This document shows positions 15,295-23,425 of a stretch of DNA of 46,780 nt, one piece after another. Below the pieces are notes generated by a model. The model made no database searches and was not told where the DNA came from. It saw only the letters and a list, made by a program, of their open reading frames with translations. The position numbers and the translations under genes are program-made. Numbering within the stretch: the stretch's first letter is position 1; every line of letters begins with the position of its first letter. The DNA comes from Nonomuraea zeae (GTDB taxonomy: Bacteria; Actinomycetota; Actinomycetes; Streptosporangiales; Streptosporangiaceae), in NCBI RefSeq assembly GCF_005889725.1, contig NZ_VCKX01000070.1, positions 1 to 46,780 on the forward strand, in the 5' to 3' direction.

Positions 15295-16263
15295 ATGCGC
15301 TCTCTTCGCCGCACCCTGATGGCCGCCTCGGCGGTGAGCCTGATCGCACTCTCCGTGACCGCCTGCTCAGACGACGGTTCCACGGTCAGGTTCGGCTACA
15401 TCAGCGACTACAACGGCGCGAGCCTGCTCGCCATCGCGAACAAGCAGGGCCTGTGGGACAAGCAGGGCCTCACCCCGGAGATCAAGGTCTTCACCAACGG
15501 CCCGCTGCAGATCCAGGCGCTCGGCGCGGGCGACCTCGACTTCGGCTACATCGGGCCGGGCGCCATGTGGCTGCCCGCCACCGGCAAGGCCAAGGTCGTC
15601 GCGATCAACACGCTCGCGTACGCCGACCGCGTCATCGGCCGGCCGGGCGTCAACACGATGCAGGACCTCAAGGGCAAGAAGGTCGGCGTCCCCGAGGGCA
15701 CGTCCGGCGACATGGTGCTCAACCTGGCCCTGCAGAAGGCCGGCATGACGGTCAAGGACATCCAGAAGGTGCCCATGGACCCGGCCACCGTCGTGTCGGC
15801 GTTCGCGGCCGGGCAGATCGACGGCGCCGGCATCTGGTATCCGCTGATCGACACGATCAAGCAGAAGGTGCCCGGCACGGTCGAGGTGGCCAGCACGAAG
15901 GAGTTCCCCGGCAGCTCGTTCCCGACCGCGTTCGTGTCGGGAACGCAGACGGACCAGGCGCTCACCGAGAAGGTGATCAAGGTGCTGCAGGAGGCGAACG
16001 ACTGGCGGGCCGCGCACCCCGAGGAGGCGATCACGGAGGCGGCCGCGCTGCTCAAGCTGGACCCGGCCAAGGTCAAGGCCGACGCGGCGAACGTCCAGAC
16101 GATGACCACCGCCGACCTGGTCGCCAAGACGAAGGACGGCACGGTCGCCAAGTGGCTCAACAGCCTCGGCGACTTCTTCGTCGGCACCGGCCAGCTCAAG
16201 TCGCGGCCCGACCCCGCCTCGTACTACACCGGCGATCTCTACACGAAGGCCGCGGCCAAGTGA
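15295..16263 (+). CDS. Substrate-binding lipoprotein, NMT1/TauA-like
   Basis: 322 residues. Signal MRSLRRTLMAASAVSLIALSV followed by lipobox TAC, with the lipidated Cys at residue 24. The mature fold reads VRFGYISDYNGASLLAIANKQGLWDKQGLTPEIKVFTNGPLQIQALGAGDLDFGYIGPGAMWLP, typical of aliphatic sulfonate/taurine-type binding proteins. SD AGAAAGGAC precedes the ATG. A 28-base gap follows the ATPase. The sulfatase begins at its stop codon, so binding protein and hydrolase are made together. The ligand is probably a small sulfated compound; this is an inference from context. Confidence 0.88.
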   Translation: MRSLRRTLMAASAVSLIALSVTACSDDGSTVRFGYISDYNGASLLAIANKQGLWDKQGLTPEIKVFTNGPLQIQALGAGDLDFGYIGPGAMWLPATGKAKVVAINTLAYADRVIGRPGVNTMQDLKGKKVGVPEGTSGDMVLNLALQKAGMTVKDIQKVPMDPATVVSAFAAGQIDGAGIWYPLIDTIKQKVPGTVEVASTKEFPGSSFPTAFVSGTQTDQALTEKVIKVLQEANDWRAAHPEEAITEAAALLKLDPAKVKADAANVQTMTTADLVAKTKDGTVAKWLNSLGDFFVGTGQLKSRPDPASYYTGDLYTKAAAK

Positions 16264-17726
16264 ACCTGCTCTTCCTCATGACCGATCAGCACCGCGTCGA
16301 CACCCTGGGCTGCTACGGCAACCCGCACGTGGCCACGCCCAACCTGGACCGGCTGGCCGCCACGGGCACGCGGTTCGACCGGTTCTACACGCCGACGGCC
16401 ATCTGCACGCCCGCCCGGGCCAGCCTGCTCACCGGGCAGGCCCCGTTCAGGCACCGGCTGCTGGCGAACTACGAGCGCAACGTCGGCTATCTGGAGGACC
16501 TGCGCGAGGACGCGTTCACCTTCCCGTCCGCGCTGCGGGAGCGCGGCTACCAGCTCGGGCTGATCGGCAAGTGGCACGGCGGCACCAGCCGCAACGCCGC
16601 GTCCTACGGCTTCGACGGCCCCGACCTGCCCGGCTGGCACAACCCGGTCGACCACCCCGACTACCTGGACTACCTGGCCGAACGCGGGCTGCCGCCGTAC
16701 CGGATCTCGGACCTGGTGCGGGGCACCACGCCGAACGGCAACCCCGGCAACCTGCTCGCCGCGCGGCTGCACCAGCCGGTCGAGGCCACGTTCGAGCACT
16801 ATCTGGCGACCAGGGCGATCGAGCACCTGGAGCGGTACGCGGCCGGCGGCCGGCCGTTCTTCCTGGCCACGCACTTCTTCGGGCCGCACCTGCCGTACCT
16901 GCTGCCCGACGAGTACTTCGACATGTACGACCCGGACCTGGTCGAGCTGCCGCCGTCGATCGCGGAGACGTTCGAGGGCAAGCCGCCGGTGCAGCGCAAC
17001 TACAGCGACCACTGGACGTTCGACACGATCCCGATCGAGGTCACCCGCAAGCTGATCGCGGTCTACTGGGGTTACGTCACGCTGATCGACCAGCAGATCG
17101 GGCGGATCCTCGACCGGCTCGACGAGCTGGGCCTGGCCGGTGAGACCTCGGTGTTCTTCACCGCCGACCACGGCGAGTTCACCGGCGCGCACCGGCTGCA
17201 CGACAAGGGCCCGGCGATGTACGAGGACATCTACCGCATCCCCGGCATCGTCCGCGTGCCCGGCGCGCAGCCGCAGGTCAGGAACGAGTTCGTGACGCTC
17301 ACCGACTGCACGGCGACGATCCTGGAGCTGGCCGGCTGCGACGCCCGGCCCGCCGTGGACAGCCGCAGCCTGGTGCCCCTCGTCCGCGGCGAGCACCCGG
17401 AGTGGCCCGGCGAGCTGCTCGCCGAGTTCCACGGCCACCACTTCCCCTACCCGCAGCGGATGATCCGCGACGACCGCTACAAGCTGGTCGTCAACCCGGA
17501 GTCCGTCAACGAGCTGTACGACCTGCACGCCGACCCGCACGAGCTGAGCAACCGCTACCCCCATCCGGAGCTGGCCCCCGTGCGCCGCCGGCTGATGCGC
17601 AGGCTGTACGACCTGCTGCGCGAGCGCGGCGACAACTTCTACCACTGGATGACCCCGATGTACGACATAGGCGCCTCCGACTACGACCCCACCCTGAGCG
17701 CCTTCGAGAAGGAGGGGCCGAACTGA
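16260..17726 (+). CDS. Sulfatase (type I, formylglycine-dependent), cytoplasmic
   Basis: 488 residues, alkaline-phosphatase fold. LLFLMTDQHRVDTLGCYGN supplies the first metal Asp; ICTPARASLLTG is the C-x-P-x-R site whose Cys49 must become formylglycine; GLIGKWHGG and VFFTADHGEFTGAHRLHDKGPAMYEDIYRIP give the other metal and substrate contacts. No signal peptide, so it acts on imported substrate. GTG start overlaps the binding-protein stop (GTGA). No formylglycine-generating enzyme gene is in the window, so it must be supplied elsewhere. Removing sulfate inside the cell would give sulfur plus a desulfated alcohol or sugar. Substrate unknown. Confidence 0.88.
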   Translation: MNLLFLMTDQHRVDTLGCYGNPHVATPNLDRLAATGTRFDRFYTPTAICTPARASLLTGQAPFRHRLLANYERNVGYLEDLREDAFTFPSALRERGYQLGLIGKWHGGTSRNAASYGFDGPDLPGWHNPVDHPDYLDYLAERGLPPYRISDLVRGTTPNGNPGNLLAARLHQPVEATFEHYLATRAIEHLERYAAGGRPFFLATHFFGPHLPYLLPDEYFDMYDPDLVELPPSIAETFEGKPPVQRNYSDHWTFDTIPIEVTRKLIAVYWGYVTLIDQQIGRILDRLDELGLAGETSVFFTADHGEFTGAHRLHDKGPAMYEDIYRIPGIVRVPGAQPQVRNEFVTLTDCTATILELAGCDARPAVDSRSLVPLVRGEHPEWPGELLAEFHGHHFPYPQRMIRDDRYKLVVNPESVNELYDLHADPHELSNRYPHPELAPVRRRLMRRLYDLLRERGDNFYHWMTPMYDIGASDYDPTLSAFEKEGPN

Positions 17727-17728
17727 GC

Positions 17729-18535
17729 TCAGTGGGCGCCGACGTCTGACGACAGGCGCTGGGCCAGGTAGATGGGCACCACCGAGGCCACGATCAGGGC
17801 GGCGGCCACCACGTTGACCACCGGCGCCTGGTTGGGCCTGAAGAGGTTCTCGAAGATCCAGATCGGCAGGGTCCGCACCCCGGCCCCCGCCGTGAAGGTC
17901 GTCACGATGATCTCGTCGAACGACAGCGCGAACGCCAGCAGCCCGCCCGCCAGCAGCGCCGAGCGCATCATCGGGAACGTCACCAGCCGGAACGTCGTGA
18001 ACGGGTCCGCCCCGAGATCCGCCGACGCCTCCTCCAGCGCGCCGCCCATGCGCCGCAGCCGGGCCAGCACGTTGTTGTAGACGGTCACCACGCAGAACGT
18101 GGCGTGCCCCACCACGACCGTGAACAGCCCGAGCCCCACCCCGAACGGCTCCAGCACCGTGCGGAAGGCGTTGTTCAGCGCGATCCCGGTCACGATGCCG
18201 GGCAGCGCGATCGGCAGGATGATCAGCAGGGACACCGTGTCCCGGCCGAAGAAGCGGTAGCGCTGCACGGCGAAGGCCGCCATCGTGCCCAGCACCAGCG
18301 CGATCGCCGTCGCGCCCAGCCCGGCGCGGACGGAGGTCCACAGCGCGTCGCGCACTCCCGTCGACTCCCAGGCCGCCCCCCACCAGCGCAGGGTCAGGCC
18401 GGTCGGCGGCCAGGCGAAGGTGCGGTCGGCGTTGAAGGAGTTGAGCAGCACGACGAGCAGCGGCACGTAGATCACGCCCAGCCCGGCCACGAGGGCGAGC
18501 CGGAAGAGCAGGCGGGCGGTGCGCGAGAGGTTCAC
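17729..18535 (-). CDS. ABC importer permease, PotC family
   Basis: 268 residues. YVPLLVVLLNSFNADRTFAWPPTGLTLRWW is the usual PotC opening. Then follow TVSLLIILPIALPGIVTGIAL and the EAA loop LEEASADLGADPFTTFRLVTFPMMRSALLAGGLLAFALSFDEIIVTTF, with Phe-Asp-Glu of the polyamine/iron permease class. GTG start overlaps the PotB-like stop (GTGA). Last gene of the operon; convergent with the sulfatase across only 2 bases. Confidence 0.88.
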   Translation of the reverse strand: MNLSRTARLLFRLALVAGLGVIYVPLLVVLLNSFNADRTFAWPPTGLTLRWWGAAWESTGVRDALWTSVRAGLGATAIALVLGTMAAFAVQRYRFFGRDTVSLLIILPIALPGIVTGIALNNAFRTVLEPFGVGLGLFTVVVGHATFCVVTVYNNVLARLRRMGGALEEASADLGADPFTTFRLVTFPMMRSALLAGGLLAFALSFDEIIVTTFTAGAGVRTLPIWIFENLFRPNQAPVVNVVAAALIVASVVPIYLAQRLSSDVGAH

Positions 18536-19365
18536 AGGTTCTCCAAAGCCCCGGTACGGCGCACCGCCGCCAGGTACACCAGCATGATCAGGACCGGCAC
18601 GGTGGCCACCGCCGCGGCGAAGGGCAGGTTGTTGGCCGCCCCGATGTTGTCGTAGACGACGTTCCCGATGAGCTGGCTGCGCCCGCCGACGATCTTGACG
18701 GCGATGTAGTCGCCCAGCGACAGCGAGAAGGTGAAGATCGAGCCCGCCACCACCGCGGGGAACGCCAGCGGCCACACGATCGTGCGGAACACCCGCGAGG
18801 CCCGCGCCCCGAGGTCGCCCGCCGCCTCCAGCAGCGAGTCCGGCAGCCGTTCCAGCCCGGCGTAGATCGGCAGGATCATGTAGGGCAGCCACAGGTACGC
18901 CAGCGTCAGGATCGTCGCCGTCACCCCGAACCCCCAACCGAGCAGCCCGCCCGACGACAGCATGACCCGCCACGCGTACGCCTTGACCAGGTACGACGCC
19001 CACAGCGGCGTCAGCACCGCGATCACCAGCCAGCGCCGGGAGCGCGGCGAGGCCAGCTTGGCCATCGCGAACGCCATCGGGAAGGCCACCACCAGGTCGA
19101 TCGCCGTCACCGCGAGCGCCACGCCGAGCGAGCGCAGCGCGATCGTCCGGTAGACCTCGGTGGTGACGAGATCCTGGAAGTTGGCCCAGGTGAACGTCCT
19201 GATCAGCTCGCCGGTGAAGGTGTCGGTGCCGTAGAACGCGGTCAGGAACAGCGCCGCCAGCGCCCCCAGGTACGCCAGCCCCAGCCACGCCAGCGGCGCC
19301 GACAGCAGCAGCGACAGGCGTACCCCGGCCCTGCGGTGCAGGAAGGCGGCCAGCGCCCGTCTCAC
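18532..19365 (-). CDS. ABC importer permease, PotB family
   Basis: 277 residues. I chose GTG at 19365 because it overlaps the binding-protein stop (GTGA). Membrane segments include LSAPLAWLGLAYLGALAALFLTAFY and RRWLVIAVLTPLWASYLVKAYAWRVML. The EAA loop is LLEAAGDLGARASRVFRTIVWPLAFPAVVAGSIFTFSLSLGDYI. Partner of the PotC-like permease. Confidence 0.88.
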   Translation of the reverse strand: MRRALAAFLHRRAGVRLSLLLSAPLAWLGLAYLGALAALFLTAFYGTDTFTGELIRTFTWANFQDLVTTEVYRTIALRSLGVALAVTAIDLVVAFPMAFAMAKLASPRSRRWLVIAVLTPLWASYLVKAYAWRVMLSSGGLLGWGFGVTATILTLAYLWLPYMILPIYAGLERLPDSLLEAAGDLGARASRVFRTIVWPLAFPAVVAGSIFTFSLSLGDYIAVKIVGGRSQLIGNVVYDNIGAANNLPFAAAVATVPVLIMLVYLAAVRRTGALENL

Positions 19366-20564
19366 CCCTTGATCTCCGTCCAGGCCCGCGTCCACTCGGC
19401 GTAGTCCTTGCACGTCACGCCGGTGCGGCCGTCGAGACACTGGGCGATGGGCGTGGTCCAGTAGTGGACCTTGGAGAAGTACGCCTCGTCGGTGGCGTGG
19501 AAGGTCTCGCAGTGCTTGGCGTCGGCGGTCTCCTGGCACGCCTTGGCGTTCGAGGGCGCCTCGCCGAAGTACTCCGCCACCTGGGCGTTGGCCTTCGGGG
19601 AGATGATGTGGTCGAGCCACTTGTAGGCGCAGTTCGGGTGCGCGGCCTTGGCGGCCACCATCCAGGTGTCCGACCAGCCGGTCGCGCCTTCCTTCGGCAG
19701 CACGGCCTCCACCGGGGCCTTCTCGCCCTTGGCCACGTTGACGATGACCTGCCAGGTGGTGCCGACGACGGAGTCGCCGCTCTTGAACGCCTGGATCTCC
19801 TTGGTGTAGTCGGACCAGTACTCGCCGATGATCTGCTTCTGCTGCTTGAGCAGGTCCACCGCGGCCTGGAACTGCTTGTCGTCCAGCGCGTACGGGTTCT
19901 TGATGCCGAGGTCGGGCTTGGTCGCCATCAGGTAGACGGCGGCGTCGGCGATGTAGATCGGCGAGTCGTAAGCCGTCACCTTGCCCTTGTACGGCGAGGC
20001 CGGGTCGAACACCACGCTCCACGAGTCCGGGGCCGGTTTGACGGTGTCGGTGCGCCACATCAGCAGGTTGGCGCCGCGGCCGTGGGGGACGCCGTAGGCG
20101 ACGCCGTTCACGGAGTTCCACGGCTTGCTCTTCAGGCCGTCGAACACGTCGGTGTAGCTGGGGATCAGGGAGGTGTTGACCGGGGCGACCGTGCCCGCCG
20201 CGATCAGGCGCAGCGAGGCGTCGCCCGAGGCGGAGACCGCGTCGTACTCGCCGGTCCGCATGAGGTTGACCATCTCGTCCGAGGTGCCGGCGATCTTGGT
20301 GTTCACCTGGCAGCCGGTGGCCTGCTCGAACGGGGTGACCCAGTCGACCTTCGGGTCGGTGCTGCCGTCCTCCACGTATCCGGCCCACGCCACGAGATTG
20401 ACCTGGCCCTCCCCCGTGCCGACGCTCTGGAGCGCGTCGATCTTGGGCGGGGCGAAGCCGCTCCGGCCCGGCGCGGGGGCGGAGCCGGCGGGGGTGGAGC
20501 CACCCCCGCACGCGGTGACGAGTAAGAGTGCCGCCAGTGTGACCGCTGATCCGGTCGGTCGCAT
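19362..20564 (-). CDS. Spermidine/putrescine-type binding lipoprotein
   Basis: 400 residues. Signal MRPTGSAVTLAALLLVTAC with lipidated Cys19, then a Gly/Ser/Pro linker. VNLVAWAGYVEDGSTDPKVDWVTPFEQATGCQV is the opening of PotD/PotF-like proteins; later NSVNGVAYGVPHGRGANLLMWRTD and YKWLDHIISPKANAQVAEYFGEAPSN. The chosen ATG follows AGGAGG by 7 bases; a longer start 36 bases upstream would place this SD inside the gene. Ligands of the family include polyamines, GABA-like amines and opines. Several Cys near the C-terminus may form disulfides. Confidence 0.88.
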   Translation of the reverse strand: MRPTGSAVTLAALLLVTACGGGSTPAGSAPAPGRSGFAPPKIDALQSVGTGEGQVNLVAWAGYVEDGSTDPKVDWVTPFEQATGCQVNTKIAGTSDEMVNLMRTGEYDAVSASGDASLRLIAAGTVAPVNTSLIPSYTDVFDGLKSKPWNSVNGVAYGVPHGRGANLLMWRTDTVKPAPDSWSVVFDPASPYKGKVTAYDSPIYIADAAVYLMATKPDLGIKNPYALDDKQFQAAVDLLKQQKQIIGEYWSDYTKEIQAFKSGDSVVGTTWQVIVNVAKGEKAPVEAVLPKEGATGWSDTWMVAAKAAHPNCAYKWLDHIISPKANAQVAEYFGEAPSNAKACQETADAKHCETFHATDEAYFSKVHYWTTPIAQCLDGRTGVTCKDYAEWTRAWTEIKG

Positions 20565-20628
20565 GTCCTTCCTCCTCCTGATCGCGAGCTCGTGCCGCAC
20601 GAGCCGGCTGGGTGAACGCGAGAACCGG

Positions 20629-21663
20629 CTAGGTGATCGCGAACTCGTGCCGCCGCTGCCACACGAGCCGGACCCTGGCGCCGCGCAGGGCCATCACGTC
20701 CATGGACGAGACCTGGAGGTTCTGCTGGAGCGCGATCAGCCGCCCGCCGGCGTCGAGATCGACGACGAACCTGGTCGCGGCGCCCGCGTACACGACCTCC
20801 GCGACCGTGCCCGCGGCGGCGTGCTCGTCCGGCCCGGCCGCGGCGGACTCGCCGAGCACGACGCGCAGCTTCTCCGGCCGGACGCTGTACGTGCCCGGAC
20901 GGCCCAGCACCTTCTCCGCGGCGGCGCCCGAGATGAGGTTCGAGGTGCCCACGAAGCCGGCCACGAACGCGGTCGCGGGCCGCTCGTAGACCTCGGCGGG
21001 CGTGCCGACCTGCTCGATCCTGCCCCGGTCGAACACCGCCACGCGGTCGCTCATCGTCAGCGCCTCCTCCTGGTCGTGCGTGACGAACAGGAACGTGATG
21101 CCGACCTCGCGCTGCAGCTCCTTCAGCTCGACCTGCATCTCCTCGCGCAGCTTGAGGTCGAGCGCGCCGAGCGGCTCGTCGAGCAGCAGCACCCGCGGCC
21201 GGTTGACCAGGGCGCGGGCGAGCGCGACGCGCTGCCGCTGGCCGCCGGAGAGCTCGCCGGGCCGCCTGCCCTCGAAGCCCTCCAGCCGCACCGAGCGCAG
21301 CGCGGCCAGGGCCCGCTCCCGCCGCTCGGCTCTGGCCACCCGCTTCACGCGCAGGCCGTATTCGACGTTGGCGAGCACGTTCATGTGCGGGAACAGCGCG
21401 TAGTCCTGGAAGACGGTGTTGACGTCGCGCTCGAAGGGGGCCAGCCGGGTCACGTCCCTGCCGCCCAGCTCGACCGTGCCCGCCGTGGGGGTCTCGAACC
21501 CGGCGATCATGCGCAGCACCGTGGTCTTGCCCGAGCCGGAGGGGCCCAGCATGGCGAAGAACTCGCCGTCGCGGACCTCCAGGTCGATGCCGTCCACGGC
21601 CGTCACCGGCCCGAAGTCCTTGCGCAGCCCGCGTAACCCGACGGCCGCCTCCTGGTCTGGCAT
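20629..21663 (-). CDS. ABC importer ATP-binding protein, PotA family
   Basis: 344 residues. Walker A GPSGSGKTT, Q-loop FQDYALFPHMNV, signature ELSGGQRQRVALARAL, Walker B RVLLLDEPLGALD, H-loop FVTHDQEEALTMSDRV. A C-terminal TOBE domain includes YSVRPEKLRVVL and VVYAGAATRFVVDLDAGGRLIALQQNLQ. First gene of the pot-like operon. ATG at 21663 preferred; an ATG 12 bases earlier overlaps the operator. Between it and the binding protein is a 64-base gap. Confidence 0.9.
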   Translation of the reverse strand: MPDQEAAVGLRGLRKDFGPVTAVDGIDLEVRDGEFFAMLGPSGSGKTTVLRMIAGFETPTAGTVELGGRDVTRLAPFERDVNTVFQDYALFPHMNVLANVEYGLRVKRVARAERRERALAALRSVRLEGFEGRRPGELSGGQRQRVALARALVNRPRVLLLDEPLGALDLKLREEMQVELKELQREVGITFLFVTHDQEEALTMSDRVAVFDRGRIEQVGTPAEVYERPATAFVAGFVGTSNLISGAAAEKVLGRPGTYSVRPEKLRVVLGESAAAGPDEHAAAGTVAEVVYAGAATRFVVDLDAGGRLIALQQNLQVSSMDVMALRGARVRLVWQRRHEFAIT

Positions 21664-21669
21664 AACCGA

Positions 21670-21691
21670 AAACATATGATTTCAAATGTTT
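21670..21691. promoter_or_regulatory. Inverted-repeat operator between potA and the GntR gene
   Basis: AAACAT (21670-21675) and ATGTTT (21686-21691) form a dyad with a 10-base AT-rich centre in an otherwise GC-rich region. It lies between the divergent pot-like operon and its FadR-type regulator and is the likely binding site. Confidence 0.5.
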
Positions 21692-21746
21692 CGCGACAAG
21701 AGTGATTCCGGTATCAATGGCGTTAACGGCGGGAGAGGTGGGGGCG

Positions 21747-22526
21747 ATGGTGACGCGTGGATCCCGCCTGGCCGTGTTCGCGCCCGTCGGGGGCGCGGGA
21801 CGGGTGGAGGCCGTCATACGCCGGCTCGCCGACGCCATCGCCCTGGGGCTGCTGGCCGACGGCGAGCAGCTGCCCAGCGAGGCCGAGCTGGCCGCGCTGC
21901 TGGGCGTCTCCACGGTCACGCTGCGGGAGGCGCTCATGGCGCTGCGCCAGCAGGGGCTGGTCGAGACGCGGCGCGGGCGCGGCGGCGGCAGCTTCGTCCG
22001 CACGCCGCACGAGCCGCCCGAGATCGGCGCGCGGCTGCGCGAGTTCGCCGTGGACGAGCTGCGCGATCTCGGCGACCACTACGCGGCCATCGCGGGCGCC
22101 GCCGCGCGGCTGGCGGCGCAGCGTGCGCTGCCTGGGGACCTCGCGCCGCTGTGGCGCTCGCTGGACGACATGGCGCGCGCCGGGTCCGGCGCCGGCTCCG
22201 GTGGCGGCTCCGGGGACGCCACCGCTGCCGGCTCCGCTGCCGCGCTGCGCAGGCTGGACGGGCGCTTCCACGTCGAGGTGGCCGCCGCGTCGCAGTCGGC
22301 GCGACTCACTCAGGAGGAGATCCGGTTACAGGCCGACATCGGGCCGTTGCTGTGGCTTCCTTACGACGAGCCGTGCAGGCACCATGAGGCCACGGCTCAG
22401 CATCGCGCCATCGCCGAGGCCATCCGCCGCGGTGACCCCGATCAGGCACGTGACCTGGCCGAACGGCATGTGCTCGACGCGATAGAACGACTGATCGAGC
22501 TGCGGCTGGGGCCGGCGGACGCCTGA
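21747..22526 (+). CDS. GntR regulator, FadR subfamily
   Basis: 259 residues. Winged HTH VEAVIRRLADAIALGLLADGEQLPSEAELAALLGVSTVTLREALMALRQQGLVETRRGRGGGSFV is typical GntR. The C-terminal all-helical FCD-like domain has DGRFHVEVAAASQSARL and EAIRRGDPDQARDLAERHV, where the Asp and His residues usually bind metal and ligand. A Gly/Ser/Ala-rich insert (GSGAGSGGGSGD) sits near residue 155. ATG at 21747 follows GAGAGGTGGGGG; in-frame starts at 21702 and 21717 are possible but would approach the operator. Likely controls the divergent importer and perhaps the Cache gene behind it. Confidence 0.87.
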   Translation: MVTRGSRLAVFAPVGGAGRVEAVIRRLADAIALGLLADGEQLPSEAELAALLGVSTVTLREALMALRQQGLVETRRGRGGGSFVRTPHEPPEIGARLREFAVDELRDLGDHYAAIAGAAARLAAQRALPGDLAPLWRSLDDMARAGSGAGSGGGSGDATAAGSAAALRRLDGRFHVEVAAASQSARLTQEEIRLQADIGPLLWLPYDEPCRHHEATAQHRAIAEAIRRGDPDQARDLAERHVLDAIERLIELRLGPADA

Positions 22527-22576
22527 CCGGGCGCGCCGGTCGTGGCGAGCGCGACCACAGGCACGGAGGTGGACGA

Positions 22577-23278
22577 ATGCCCCAGCCCACGACCCACGAC
22601 ACCCCCGCCGCCACGACACCCGTCGTCCGGGCGGTCGCGCGCATCCGCGAGAGCCTGGAGGGCGTGTTCGCCGTCCTCGAAGACGTCCGCGACCGCACGG
22701 CCGCACTCGCCGGGACGCCCCTGGCGAAGGAGGACCTGGCGGCGCTGCGGCCGGCGCTGTTCCGCCATCTCGGCGGGCTGATCGCGGGCATCGGGTTCAT
22801 CGCCGCGCCGGGGCTGCTGGCCGACGCGCCCTGGTACCTGGAGTGGTGGCAGGACGACCGGGCGGGCGCGCCGGTGCAGCTCCTGCGCGATCTCGACCCG
22901 GCCAGCAGCGCGTTCTACGACTACACGCACTGGGACTGGTACGCCGGGCCGTGGCAGGGCGCCGAGCGGACGATCTGCGGGCCGTACGTGGACTACCTGT
23001 GCACCGACGAGTACAGCCTCACGCTGTCGGTCCCGGTCACGGCGGGGGGCGCGTTCATCGGGGTGGCGGCGGCCGACGTCTTCGTGCGGCGCTTCGAGCA
23101 GGCGGCCGGGCCGGTGCTGCGCGACATCCCCGTGCCCGCGTTCGTGATCAGCGCGGCCGGGCGCGTCATCGCCTCGAACACCGCCAAGTGGATCGGCGGC
23201 TCGGTGTTCAGGGGCGAGGCGGGCTTCACCGTGCACCCCTGCGGAGACCTGCCGCTGTCGCTGGTCGCCGCGCAATGA
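22577..23278 (+). CDS. Soluble Cache (PDC sensor) domain protein
   Basis: 233 residues, no signal peptide or membrane segment. After an N-terminal helical region comes a Cache-type sensor core: WYLEWWQDD, FYDYTHWDWYAGPW, GPYVDYLCTDEYSLTLSVPVTAGGAFIGVAAADVFV. The order YD-x-x-x-WYxGP, GPYxD, LTLSxPV, GVxxxDV is that of extracellular ligand-binding Cache domains of chemoreceptors and kinases, but here it stands alone in the cytoplasm. SD GGAGGTGGACGA. Downstream of the FadR-type gene by 50 bases and probably co-transcribed. It may bind the amine or amino acid taken up by the neighbouring importer; function is otherwise unknown. Confidence 0.7.
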   Translation: MPQPTTHDTPAATTPVVRAVARIRESLEGVFAVLEDVRDRTAALAGTPLAKEDLAALRPALFRHLGGLIAGIGFIAAPGLLADAPWYLEWWQDDRAGAPVQLLRDLDPASSAFYDYTHWDWYAGPWQGAERTICGPYVDYLCTDEYSLTLSVPVTAGGAFIGVAAADVFVRRFEQAAGPVLRDIPVPAFVISAAGRVIASNTAKWIGGSVFRGEAGFTVHPCGDLPLSLVAAQ

Positions 23279-23341
23279 GCAGTCGTCGCTTGCGCAAATG
23301 ACCGCAAAAATTTGAGTGATATCCGCAGCTCGCCAGCAAGA

Positions 23342-23370
23342 CCACGAAAGTCCTTCACAGGACCTTGTGG
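23342..23370. promoter_or_regulatory. Imperfect dyad upstream of the beta-helix glucanase
   Basis: CCACGAAAGTCCTTCACAGG and the following bases form arms CCAC-AA-GTCCT / AGGAC-TT-GTGG with single mismatches around TCAC. It lies 56 bases before the gene start. It could be a terminator for the Cache gene or an operator for the glucanase. Confidence 0.35.
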
Positions 23371-23425
23371 AACGGTGTGCGGGCGACCTAGTGTCGCCTC
23401 ACCCCCCGAGAGAAACGAGCACCGG

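Noticed and set aside
22196..22240. Gly/Ser-rich stretch in the FadR-type regulator as a frameshift or fusion point.
   Set aside because: The frame stays open and conserved helices continue after it, so it is a linker-like insert.
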